From Emydura subglobosa (taxonomy: Eukaryota > Chordata > Testudines > Chelidae), in assembly GCA_007922225.1 (NCBI GenBank), contig ML679956.1:15721049-15785048 (forward strand): DNA of 64,000 bases, written 5' to 3'. How positions within the stretch are numbered: position 1 is the first letter of the stretch; the number at the start of each line of letters is the position of its first letter. Of this stretch, positions 12,151 through 21,885 are shown piece after piece. A program made the position numbers and the translations under genes. The notes beneath the pieces were generated by a model. The model saw only the letters and a program-made list of their open reading frames with translations, was not told the DNA's origin and did not search any database.

Positions 12151-13544
12151 CAAAAAAACTAAAGCTAGTGTGTTCCCTCTGTTCACAACGTGTTTGTTGA
12201 AAGTGCACGCTTTTTAGTACAGTTTGACCACATTATTATTAGAGTTGAAGCAAGTCTCATTAAAAAAGCCATTTAGGACAAAATTTGCCTGATTTTGATT
12301 TTGCAAAATTTGATCAAATTGGAGGAATTTTACAAACCTTTCCAGGAAATTATTTTTCTCTCTTTGACACTTACAAAAAAACTCAAAAAGTCACTCTTAT
12401 GCAAAAAAAAGAGTGCATGTGAATTCAGAAAATGTTGCTGGAGGAAAAGGAGATGGTTTCCAGACATCGTACATGTAAGTGGATTAAACTCATTGATGGG
12501 AATCAGGCTAAATTCTATTTCCACCTCTATCAACGACTAGCCTTAATCACAGAGGGCTAGATTGTGACATTACGATCTAGCCCAGAGTAACTCTGGGAGT
12601 CAAAATCTCCCTTCCCAGTCTCCCCACTGTTCCAGGAAAAGAACATGCTGAAATACATCTCATAGCATAGCTATGGCATTGGGCTCATTGGGAGAGGGGC
12701 AGAGTTAAGTCCATCCTGCGTAAAAGGCGAAAGCAGCACCTTCGTAGAGTCTGCTACCACTGCATGCTGGAAATGGCATAAAGGCATACCAGCATGAGGG
12801 ATTAACTGAGCCTCAGATGCTCCCTTGTGTCAGTAAACAGGATGGACTACAATTTGGCTCAAACTACTTTGCCCTCATTAAACATTATTTAGAGACAGAT
12901 CTTGCAAAGATTTTGTGCATCTGATATAGTCCCGCCGAAATGAAGGGGATTGTTCATGTGAATAAATTTACTCATGTGCAGAATCTACTTTTGCATTTCA
13001 CCAATGATAACTACTCTTAATTTTAAACATAACTGTTTTAATATTCTATGGCAGTAGCCCAAAGCATTGTCATATAATTTTCTGTGAGCTCTGGAGTTTG
13101 AACCATTGCAATCACATAAGAAAAATGTTCCTGATATAACAATATAAACCACATGCACATAGCTAGAGTATTTTGTACATTTCACCAAAATCCAAGACAC
13201 ATTTAAAGCCTGCTCCAAAGTTTCCCTATCTGTTAAAAATATATATTTGTTTACATTGGCTTTCATTGATACCCCCCCCCCACACACACACAAACCTCCT
13301 GTTCCAACCCTTGTTCACAAAAAAGACTTTTGAGCCAGAATATTCAGTTGATTTTAAATCATGAAGGACAACAGCTTTGAAGTTTCAATTTAAAATCCTA
13401 ACTGAAATGTTGCTCACTGCTCCATATTTAATTTTTTAACCACAAAAATAAATCACCACCACCACAGCTAGAATACCCAGAACACAGTTTTGCATGTGAC
13501 TGAAAAGTCCTTTCTACGATTGGCTAAAAAAAGGTGTGTGTGAG
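12151..13544. other. Intronic sequence with a possible palindromic repeat
   Basis: At 12550-12585, GGGCTAGAT and ATCTAGCCC form a 9-bp inverted pair, and ACAATTTGGCTC recurs near 12850, so 12550-12860 may be another MITE. A (C)n(AC)n tract is at 13272-13294. Nothing else was recognised. Confidence 0.4.
13272..13294. repeat. C-run plus (AC)n microsatellite
   Basis: Ten C residues run directly into a short AC repeat. Confidence 0.85.
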
Positions 13545-13680
13545 ATATTTTTTCCCTAAAAAAACTGACCACCTGTATACAAAAAGATGTGGAAATTTTG
13601 TCAAATTGCTTCCCAACATTTCTCAGAATTTTGAATTTCACTGAAATTTCAAAATTTAAAAATATTCTACCCAATCTAGT
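13545..13680. repeat. AT-rich 'AAATTTTG/CAAAATTT' repeat fragment
   Basis: Rich in mutually complementary GAAATTTTGTCAAA / TTTCAAAATTTA words, like the stretch at 28010-28335. Probably a decayed interspersed repeat; weakly supported. Confidence 0.3.
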
Positions 13681-13839
13681 AATTTAATTGTGCGCCAGCA
13701 CAAAAAAAAATATATTTTTCATCCCAGATGTTGGCACAGGTGGCTTCAATATAACTTCCCACCCCTTTTCTTCAGTTAACAAATCTGAATTATGAGCATT
13801 AAATCTCTTTCAGTTTAGTTTTAGAGTTTGACTTAGCTT

Positions 13840-13998
13840 GAGAAGGTGACCCAAGCCTCACATAAAGAAGGCAAACAAAAACAAGTCAAAAGGTTTTTTT
13901 GTTTTGTTTTTTTTTAACTCAGGATTTTTAAGTCAATCTCATGATTTTTTGGGTCCTGGCTCAGGATTTTTGAACGCATGAGGTTGGTAATACAGCAC
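13840..13998 (+). repeat. AT-rich interspersed family, partial copy
   Basis: Contains AAGAAGGCAAACAAAAA, then TTTAAGTCAATCTCATGATT and a GAGGTTGGTAATAC end. These are shared in the same order with the fuller copies at 20156-20458, 42434-42724 and (inverted) 34494-34766. It breaks off where the DIRS element begins. Confidence 0.55.
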
Positions 13999-14411
13999 TG
14001 CTCCCATCTCATGGCAGGAATATGTCAGACCTTAATGGTTGATGAAGAAGTTACTCACCTTGTGCTGTAACGATGGTTCTTCAAGATGTGTCTCCCTCTA
14101 GGTGCTCCATTGTAGGTGAGCTTACGTCCCTGTGCTGCTGATCGGAGAACTTTGGTAGTTGTGTCTGCTAGGCCCGTGCCTGTGCTAACTCCCCTCATGC
14201 TGCACCACAAAGCTAGCCGGTGAGCTAGCCTGCCTTGGGTTCCTTTCCTACTGCAGAGTCATTGATAAGAACTCTGAAGTAGAGGGGAGGAGGGTGGGAT
14301 GTGGAGCACCCATAGGGACACACATCTTGAAGAACCATCATTAGTGCACAAAATGAGTAACTACTTCTTCTTCGAGTAGTGTCCCTATGGGTCCTCCACT
14401 GTAGGTGACTC

Positions 14412-15463
14412 CTAAGCAGTATCCCTACTGGTGGGCTGGGACTTCGGAGTTGGGTCAGTTATTGATGACAGCACTGTGGAGCCGAAGATGACATTGGAGG
14501 CAGAGTCCCCAGTGATCGCATAGTGTTCTGCAAAAGTGTGGACTGACCCCCATGTCGCTGCTCTACAGATCTCTGAGATGGGGACACTCCTGAAGAAGGC
14601 AACGAATGAGGAGATCGACCTCGTGGAGTGTATATGAATAGAGTCTGGAGGGGTCATGTTGAGAGTTTGGTAACGCTGTCTGATGTAATTTGAAAACCGT
14701 TTGGAGAGCCTTTGGGCTGATATTGCTGAACCCTTGGGTCTTTCTTCAATGGAAAGGAAAAGCGTAGGAGACTTCCTGAAGTCCTTTGTCTGGTGTCCAG
14801 GTAGAAAGCCAGGGCTCTCCTGACATCTAAAGTATGTAATATAGCCTCCCTGTTGTCTTGGTGAGGCGTGGGGTAGAAGATTGGAAGGTGAGTCAATTGA
14901 GTCATATGAAACAGGGAGGTTATCTTCAGGATGAACTTTGGATGTGGCCTGAGCGTAATCTTGTCTGAAAAAAATACTGTGTAGTGGGGATGCGCCATCA
15001 GTGTTGCTAACTCAGCTATTCTCCTTGCTGAGGTAATCGCTATCAGGAAGACTGTTTTCATTGATAAGTACGCCAGCAAGCAGGTGGCTATGGATTCAAA
15101 GGGAAGTCTATTCAGTCCTTTCAGCACCAGTGTTAGGTCCCACGGGGGAGCAGGAAGTAGAGAGTGTGGAAAGAGGTTTATCATCCCCTTGAGGAACCTC
15201 TGAGTGGTTGAGCGTGACAGCACTAAATATCCCTCAATAGGTTGGTGGAAAGCTGTTATGACTGCTAGAGATAGGCCCAATTTCTTTAGGGTCAATGCAC
15301 AGTCTAGGATATGTGGAACACTTGCGGATGTTGGGGAGCTTTGCTGGACAGAACACCACATCAGAAACAAGGACCATTTCTGCAGGTAAGTTGAGGACTT
15401 TCTACTGTGTAACAGAACCTCTTGTACCTCTTTGAACAGAAGCATTCCAGGTGTTGGAACCAA
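14412..15463 (-). pseudogene. DIRS tyrosine recombinase, frameshifted
   Basis: DIRS elements integrate with a tyrosine recombinase instead of a DDE integrase. The first frame (15463-14654) has the N-terminal SSTYLQKWSLFLMW segment, then FLKGMINLFP and TSARRIAEL, which supplies the first catalytic Arg, and LHTLDVRRALAFYLD. It ends at TGA in an ATGA overlap. The next frame (14657-14412) carries HSTRS (the HxxR pair) and HTFAEHYAI with the candidate nucleophile Tyr. The catalytic R-H-R-Y set is thus visible but split across two frames, so no full protein can be made. Confidence 0.8.
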
Positions 15464-15872
15464 GAAGGAGCCATGCCTTGAGGCAGAGAATCCCCAACTT
15501 GGGATGTGGGATATGTCTTCTGTCTTGCGAGAAGAGGTGCAGTAGGGCCAGGAGAGGGATCGACGTGTATGTCACGAGCTGTGACAGGTAAGGAAACCAG
15601 GTCTGCTTTGGCCAAGTAGGAGCAATCAGGGTGACATGGGCTTCATCTTTTTTATTTTCAGCAGGACCTTCACCAGTAAGTGAAACGGAGGAAAGGCATA
15701 GAGAAGGTCCCTGTTTCAGAGGATAAAGAGATCATTGCCCAGGTAATGTCAACCAAACCCTGGTCTGGAACAGTAACCTGGACATTTCTTGTTCAGGTGA
15801 ATGGCGAACAGGTCTTGTGGACGGTGTCCCTCATCGTCTGTAAATGTTGTGAAGTACTGTCAATTCTATCTC

Positions 15873-16850
15873 TCATTTGTGCCTGTGTGCAAATTTGCCA
15901 CTGTGATTATCTGCTATCGAGTTTTGTGTGCCAGGGAGGTAAGCCACAGACATTGTGATGTCGTGGGAGATGCACCAATTCCATACCCTTATCGCTTCCG
16001 TGTGCAGAGAAGTTGACCTAGCTCCCCCTGTCAATTGATGTAGTACATACAGACTATGTTGCATGTTAAGATTATTGTGCATGATCTTGCAATCAGCAGG
16101 AAGAAATGGGCACAGGTGTTCTTGACCGCTCTTAGCTTGAGGAGATTGATGTGAAGGGACATCTCCATGGGTGACCACTTGCCTTGTGTCGTGAGGATGT
16201 TTAGACATTCGCCCCACCCTATGAGCGATGCATCAGTGGTGAGGAGCAATGACGGTGAGGTTTGGGAGAAGGGGATCCCTTTGCAAACATTGGTTGGGTT
16301 CTTCCACCAGTCTAAGGAGTTTTTGACCCTGGTGGGTGGCGATAGGGATTTGTCCAGCCAGTCTCTGTTTGGTTTGTAGACTGAGTTGCCCCACATTTGA
16401 AGGTATTGCGTGCGAAGCTTGGCATGTGGTATTACTGCTGTGCTCGCTGCCTGGTGCCCCAGGAATTGGAAGCAAAGTCTGGCTGACATTTATGAGCTGC
16501 CTTGAACAGCGGCTAAGGATTGAAATCTGAGTTGAGGCAAGAGGGCTCTGGCCTGTAATGAGTTGAGGTCAGTCCCTATGAATTCCAGGCATTGTACTGG
16601 AGTGAAGATTGACTTCTAGGTGTTGATCTGTAGGCCCAGCTCTGTAAATAAGTGCATCATAGCTTTTGGTGACTCAGTGAGCCTTCTGGAGAGATCGGGT
16701 TCTGATGAGGCAATAGTCAAGGTAAGGGTAGATCATTATCCCTTGAGAATGTAAATAAGTGGCTACCACTGATAGAACTTTAGAGAATGTTCTCAAGGCT
16801 GATGATAGTCCGAAGGCGAGCACTCTCTATTGGTAGTAGTCTTTTCCCAA
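15873..16850 (-). pseudogene. DIRS reverse transcriptase/RNase H remnant
   Basis: At 16724-16713 the polymerase motif reads YLDY where YLDD is expected, so one catalytic Asp is lost. Next come LTTDASLIGWGE (first RNase H Asp) and SLHINLLKLRAVKN at 16489-16031. A frame change follows, then GGARSTSLHTEAIRVWNW and HLPGxQNS-like YLPGTQNSIAD at 16217-15873. Order and motifs fit the DIRS-type RT-RNase H. At least two frame changes and the YLDY replacement make it inactive. Confidence 0.75.
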
Positions 16851-17130
16851 TGTGAGAACAACTATAACAATACTATACTAACTATATAAATGCAAATAGA
16901 GTAATGATCCTAATGGACTTTGAGTAGCTTCATCTCTAGCCAGGGGTGGTTGAGAAGGAACTGAGGAGGGTTAGCCTGAGCATGCTGGCTAGCCTCATGG
17001 TGCAGAACAAGGGGAGTCAGTGCATGCGCCGGCCTAATGGACACTGCTACCGAAGTTCTCTGATCAGCAGTGCAGAGATACTAGCACACCTGCAGTGGAG
17101 CACTCATAGGGATGTTACTCGAAGAAGAAA

Positions 17131-17419
17131 TTCACTCCATCCAGAAGGCCCACACCAGGCCTATGCACCACTTAAATGCCACCTGAACCAACAAAACAAG
17201 GCTTAAGTGGGCCTTAAATAGTGCTTACACATCATGTGGGCCCTCTGCACAGGGGTGAATTTCACCCATTGCATATATTCATAATGGTAAAGCAGGTGGC
17301 AAGCTATGACTAATGTTTATTGTGTTAAAATAAGCTTGCTTTACTGTCACCTCATTCTCCATTTCTCCTACTTCCTCAGTTTGTTTGATTCTTCAACTCA
17401 TTATATCCTGTTGTAATCT
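17131..17419. other. Intronic sequence, nothing recognised
   Basis: AT-rich spacer between the DIRS element and a palindromic MITE. Confidence 0.4.
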
Positions 17420-17552
17420 AGGCTCCAATCCCACAAAGATTTACCCATGTGCTTAACTTTATGCATTGTGAGTAGTCCCATTCAAATCAGCAGCATGACT
17501 CAAACTGCACAAAGTTAAGCATCCACACCAGTCTTTTGGGAATTGAGGCCCC
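17420..17552. mobile_element. Palindromic MITE
   Basis: GGCTCCAATCCCACAAAGA on the left pairs with TCTTTTGGGAATTGAGGCC on the right; internal GCTTAACTTT pairs with AAAGTTAAGC about a TAGTCCCATTCAAAT centre. Confidence 0.7.
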
Positions 17553-17584
17553 AGACAGTATGCACTTTTGGGAAGGGCTGTCTT

Positions 17585-17640
17585 TTAATAGGTGTTTTTA
17601 CAGTGTTTAGCACAACTGGCCCTTATCCCGGTTAATACAT
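17585..17640 (-). repeat. LINE/SINE 3'-end-like fragment
   Basis: TACAGTGTTTAGCACAACTG resembles the inverted form of the repeat at 42060-42155 and 43287-43382. Short and weak. Confidence 0.3.
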
Positions 17641-18439
17641 GACAGCATTAATTTGTTTTATTGATTATTATTAATTAACTGTTTATCAGTTCCTTGTACT
17701 GGCTGAACTGGTGGAGTGGTTGTTTTGCTCACTGCATAGAGGTGTGAGTTTCTGCTGCCAAAGGTCATAATTTTTGCCCCTTGTTCCCAATATACATCTT
17801 CTGGCAGTGATATGCAGTTATCTTAAAATGGCCATGTCATCTCTAAGCACGAAGTCCCAAACAGTGAGACAGCACCAGTTCTAATGAAAATGCTGGCCTG
17901 GCTGGAATGCCTATTAGTGCTTTACTGCCTGTTTATTACCCACTGAGAAAGAGAACATTTACTTAATTCACTTGACTAAAATAAACAAGTTATAAACAAG
18001 TCAGGAAAACGCATTAATCGAAAAAAATGGAAAATGATTACTTTTCTGATTGCTGGAATATCATAAAAGTGAAATCGAGCTATGCTGTAATTAACCGATG
18101 CTGATTCAGGATGGTTCCCGATGAGTAATTGTATTCAATAAGAGTCTGTCTGTATAATTTGTTAGCAAAGTGTCACTTTATATCAAACACGTATGGGTTC
18201 ACATATAAACTATTTAATGAAATACATGGACTAGAGTGAAATAAACAGGACAAAGTTAACAAAAGCAAGATAAGCAATAGAAGTTGAGCGAGGCTGATCA
18301 TGGCCCCTCATGGGAACTACAGGATTCTCCTTCTACAGTAGAACCATATTTTGCAGCAGTTTTTGTAAACATCTGAAATCTGTGGAGAAATGGGGTTTAG
18401 GATAAGCAAATGAGCATTGCTATTGGGAGGCATGACCTG
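17641..18439. other. Intronic sequence, nothing recognised
   Basis: AT-rich sequence without repeats or coding signals that I can identify. Confidence 0.45.
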
Positions 18440-19017
18440 CTTCAAGTAACCACAGGTCAAATAAAACAGGTTTTTGCATAAGCCATGAGATCCAGCAACA
18501 CGCCATGAGAAAGGATCGTAACAGAAAGTCCAAGCAAAGCGATCTTGTGGGATAAGGAAAAAGCCACTGCATTGTCAGAAGATTTAAACCCAACTCACCA
18601 GGAACTAGTATTGAAAAAATACTCTTTAAGACGTCTGCTAGCAACCTATGGGACAAAGCAAATGCTTACAATCACTCTTGAGACCACTAGACATACAGCA
18701 AGATTACTCTTTGCCAAAACCCTTTTGAAATGGACTCCAGGACAGTGACTAAGGGTTATATGGACCAATGAATCAAATATGAATGGAAAACTTACTTTTA
18801 ACATCTATGAAAGGATGATAAATGATTGGGCTATTCAATGATTTGGGGTTGCACTTCTGGAAATAGTATTCAGCAAATGAAAAATCCTGAAGTAATCAGG
18901 GATAAAACACTGTATCACAGCATACTTGAACATCTTGGGGTCCTTATGAAAAACACTTTCTGGGTCATTTATCAGTTCATTTATCATGGGATAATGACCC
19001 AAGAAATATTCTCCTAA
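18440..19017 (+). pseudogene. Tc1-like transposase fossil
   Basis: Forward frames show the order of a Tc1-type transposase: RRLLATYG, then RLLFAKTLLKWTPGQ, an in-frame TGA where Trp is expected, then VIWTNESN. This last corresponds to the WSDESK-type motif, so the first catalytic Asp (18767-18769) is now Asn. After a frame change comes SMIWGCTSG and a run of YHSILEHL. The second Asp motif (QQDNDPKH-type) is not intact and the terminal Glu region was not found. TIRs were not recognised. Identification is by motif order. Confidence 0.6.
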
Positions 19018-19404
19018 GCTGCAAAAAAATAAAATAAAACAAACCTATTTAAATAAGAGAGTCTGGAGAACTAATTAGGATGGCATTTCCTCTCTAGAAG
19101 ACTTGACCTTAAACCCAATACACAAATTTGACAGGGTTTACTTAAAACAGGACAGACTTTAAAAACAGTCAAGAATTGTCTCTGACATGAGCTGCAACAA
19201 ACATGCAGTAATATTTTGCAGACATGTTGGAGGGTGTGTTTCCATCACAGTCGTTGCAACGTGATGAAAACAATCAGTCGTGCCATCACATAGTCACAGT
19301 AAGAAGTTTAGAATTACTCATGAAACCCCATTTAGTTCCATTAGCGATAACTCTGGAAGCATTTATAAATGTACAAATACGAAACGGCCCTCTCCAAGTT
19401 ATCT

Positions 19405-19600
19405 GCAGTGTTGTTGTAGTAGTCATGTTGGTCCCAGGAGATGAGAGAGACAAAGTAGGTAAGATAATATCTTTTATTGGATCAGCTTCTTTTTTTGGCC
19501 CAGACCTGAGGAAGAACTCTGTAGCTTGAAAACATGCACCTTCCATCATCAGAAGTTGGTCCAATAAAAGATATTACCCCACCCATCTCTTCTCTCTCAT
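19405..19600. mobile_element. Palindromic short DNA element
   Basis: TAATATCTTTTATTGGATCA near 19463 is mirrored by TTGGTCCAATAAAAGATATT near 19556, and CAGTGTTGTTGTAG lies at the left end. The CTGAGGAAGAACTCTGTAG block between the arms is characteristic of a widespread sauropsid repeat that I recall but cannot name. Confidence 0.65.
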
Positions 19601-20155
19601 CTCCAAGTTAATTAACCCAGCTCGGGCATCCTCAGACAGACACAACAAGTGTCCAAGTTCAAAGTGAAATAATCTGCCTTATCACAGACATTCTGCTGAG
19701 CCTCACTCTTCCTCACATCACCTAAAAGTGTCTCTAAAGGACACAGCCAGCTCTAACAACAAAGTACTCAACAAAGAGTACTTTAAAAAAAAATCTAGAT
19801 AGACTGCAGTCAGTAGAGGGCCACATGATAACACAGGTAGTCAGGTCTCAAGCATCCACCATTGCGTAGTGACACACATACATGTTGAAGGAGAATAAAG
19901 GTAGACAGATCTGATTTTCAGAGCTACTGAATACTGAAATAAAGGAGAGCTGAGCGTGCCAAGCTCCTTTGACAAATCAGACTCACTGTCTATTTATCTC
20001 GATATCAAATTAGTTCAAGGGCAATAGTAATAAAATATTGCCTTCAAGTTTGCACACTCTCCTGCTTCAATTATAGCAGGATGTCAGGGACTATTGTGAT
20101 TCAAGGAAAATATTTACCACTATTGCCTTCAGAGCAAATCCGTACTGTTTCCAGA

Positions 20156-20458
20156 GCTGCCAACTCTTGTGATTTAATTGCAAGTATAGCAATATTTGGT
20201 GTGTTTCTTATATACTCAGCTCCCAGATTCACAAGATTACATGAGAATCTTAGGTTTCATTTGCAAACAAAGTTTCTAGCCCCCATGGTTTGGAAGAAAA
20301 CCTTGAAATCTTAACAAAAATGTACCCTCCCCTCTAGGCTTGGAAACCAGAAGGCAAAGACGACCCCAAAAAGGATTAACAACAACCACCACCAAAAAAA
20401 CCTCCTGATTTTAAGCCAATCTCTTGATTTTTTAATGTTGGGGGTTGACGGTGTTGGG
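20156..20458 (+). repeat. AT-rich interspersed family, copy A
   Basis: Begins GCTGCCAACTCTTGTGATTT and ends GGGGGTTGACGGTGTTG. Shared internal words with the inverted copy at 34494-34766 include GCAATATTTGGTGTGTTT, CAGCTCC and GAGAATCT; the tail word TTTTAAGCCAATCTC is shared with 42434-42724. The outer ends (TGCCAACTC and GAGGTTGNCA) are imperfect inverted repeats. Confidence 0.65.
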
Positions 20459-21764
20459 TTTTATAAAAAATAGTCTGCACAATATAAAATTTGTCATACG
20501 ATACAAGAAAAAAACTTTATCAGTAATATGGCTGAACTGGGGACTATGTGACACAGTTGGTTAATGCAGTGCTCTTCCAACTCTGGGACTTCTATCCTTG
20601 CTTGCTTCTAAAGCTTGGCACATCACAGCATAATTTGCAGTCTCTGCTCAAGAGGCCCGAGACTGAATAAGCAGGGGCTGCCACACGCCAGAACCGAGAT
20701 AGAATGGCAGAGCCGCAGAGAAGTTTGCACAGTGCCTGCCAATACTTATCCTCTAGCCAGCCCTGTCACATCCCTCGCTTTCATGAAAACCCCAAAATTA
20801 AAATACTATCTATTGCTACATTTTAATAGTATGTAGATTATTATGCCATTGATGGTATAAAACATTTGGTCATCTTAAAAAAAGAACTAGGACAGAAAAA
20901 TCACCACAATCATTATGTATCCAGAAATTTAAAATAGGAGATTTTTTTCATATAAGCATACGGTTTCAAAATTAAATAAATGTGTTTTACAAATTATTTC
21001 CTTTCCATCAGATCCATCCCCCTCCCCCCCACTTCTTTCATGCTGAGCACGCCCTCCCGATGTGTAGTTTACAGTCAGTGAACAGGCACAGAACCGCTTT
21101 GCTGGATTTTTTTTCCCTCTCTCTCTTTCACAATGGCAGTTCTGAGAATCATAACTAACAGAGCACACTTATTTCAGTTTGTGCTATTTCCAATAAATAA
21201 AATTTATTAGCTAAAGAGCTGTCCATGGAGCTTAGCTGCTTTCTTCACTAGAATGTGATTTCACTAGGGCCTGCTCCATGTTGCTATTCTGAGCCAAAAT
21301 CCTCCATTTTAAATACAATAAAATAATAATTAATAAATACATAACATGGGTACAGCAATGCATATTTTCAAAGTGATGTAAGAACATTCATCTTCAGAGT
21401 CCAGCTGTAAAATAGGTTACTGTCTCAAGTTTACAGATATATACAATATATTACATACACACACACACACACTAACGTGTATCTATCTACATACTTCTAA
21501 GGATCTGGTTACCAGAGCATCTGAGCACCTCATGCACATTAGGCTCCAGTTCAGGAAGGAACTTAAGGATGTGTGTAAGTTAAGCACATCAATAGTCCAC
21601 TTATTTAAATTTAAGACAATACAGACCAATATCTATGCAGATGTAGTTGGCATCACCATAACACTTCTTCCTTGTTGCCTCTTTACTCTTGTAGCAGGTC
21701 TGTGGCTCGGGCAACAAGGTCACCCTTTTCTATACACAAAGAAAGATAAATTCATATACAAAAA
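20459..21764. other. Intronic sequence; possible tRNA-SINE trace and AC repeat
   Basis: Around 20545-20605, ACACAGTTGGTTAATGCAGT then GCTCTTCCAACTC resembles a tRNA-derived SINE head. An (AC)n tract is at 21456-21472. Nothing else was recognised. Confidence 0.35.
21456..21472. repeat. (AC)n microsatellite
   Basis: Short AC dinucleotide run. Confidence 0.85.
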
Positions 21765-21885
21765 GACTCAGAGGGCTTAGAATCTTGGGTTTGATACAGG
21801 GATAACTGGGTGAAGTTGAATGACCTGTGATATACAAGAGGTCAAACTAGATGCTCCCTTCTGATCTTATACTTTAAGACACCCT
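21765..21885 (+). mobile_element. CR1 LINE 3' end
   Basis: GAATGACCTGTGATATACAA followed by GAGGTCAAACTAGATG and CCCTTCTGATCTTATACTTT is the forward 3' end of the same CR1 type seen inverted at 7020. Confidence 0.65.

Larger units (their letters stand above)
14051..17130 (-). mobile_element. DIRS retrotransposon with inverted terminal repeats, internally deleted
   Basis: The left end (from about 14077) and right end (to 17130) are inverted copies over roughly 100 bp; both carry the GCTGATCGGAGAACTT-type word and the TTCTTC..GAG..GTGCTCCA start. A further terminal-repeat-like stretch sits internally at 14301-14410, and part of it is inverted relative to 14051-14115. This matches the terminal plus internal-complementary architecture of DIRS elements. 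Read 5' to 3' on the minus strand, the order is terminal repeat, leader, RT C-terminal piece, RNase H, tyrosine recombinase, terminal repeat. ORF1 and most of RT are missing near 16850. All frames are broken. Confidence 0.85.
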
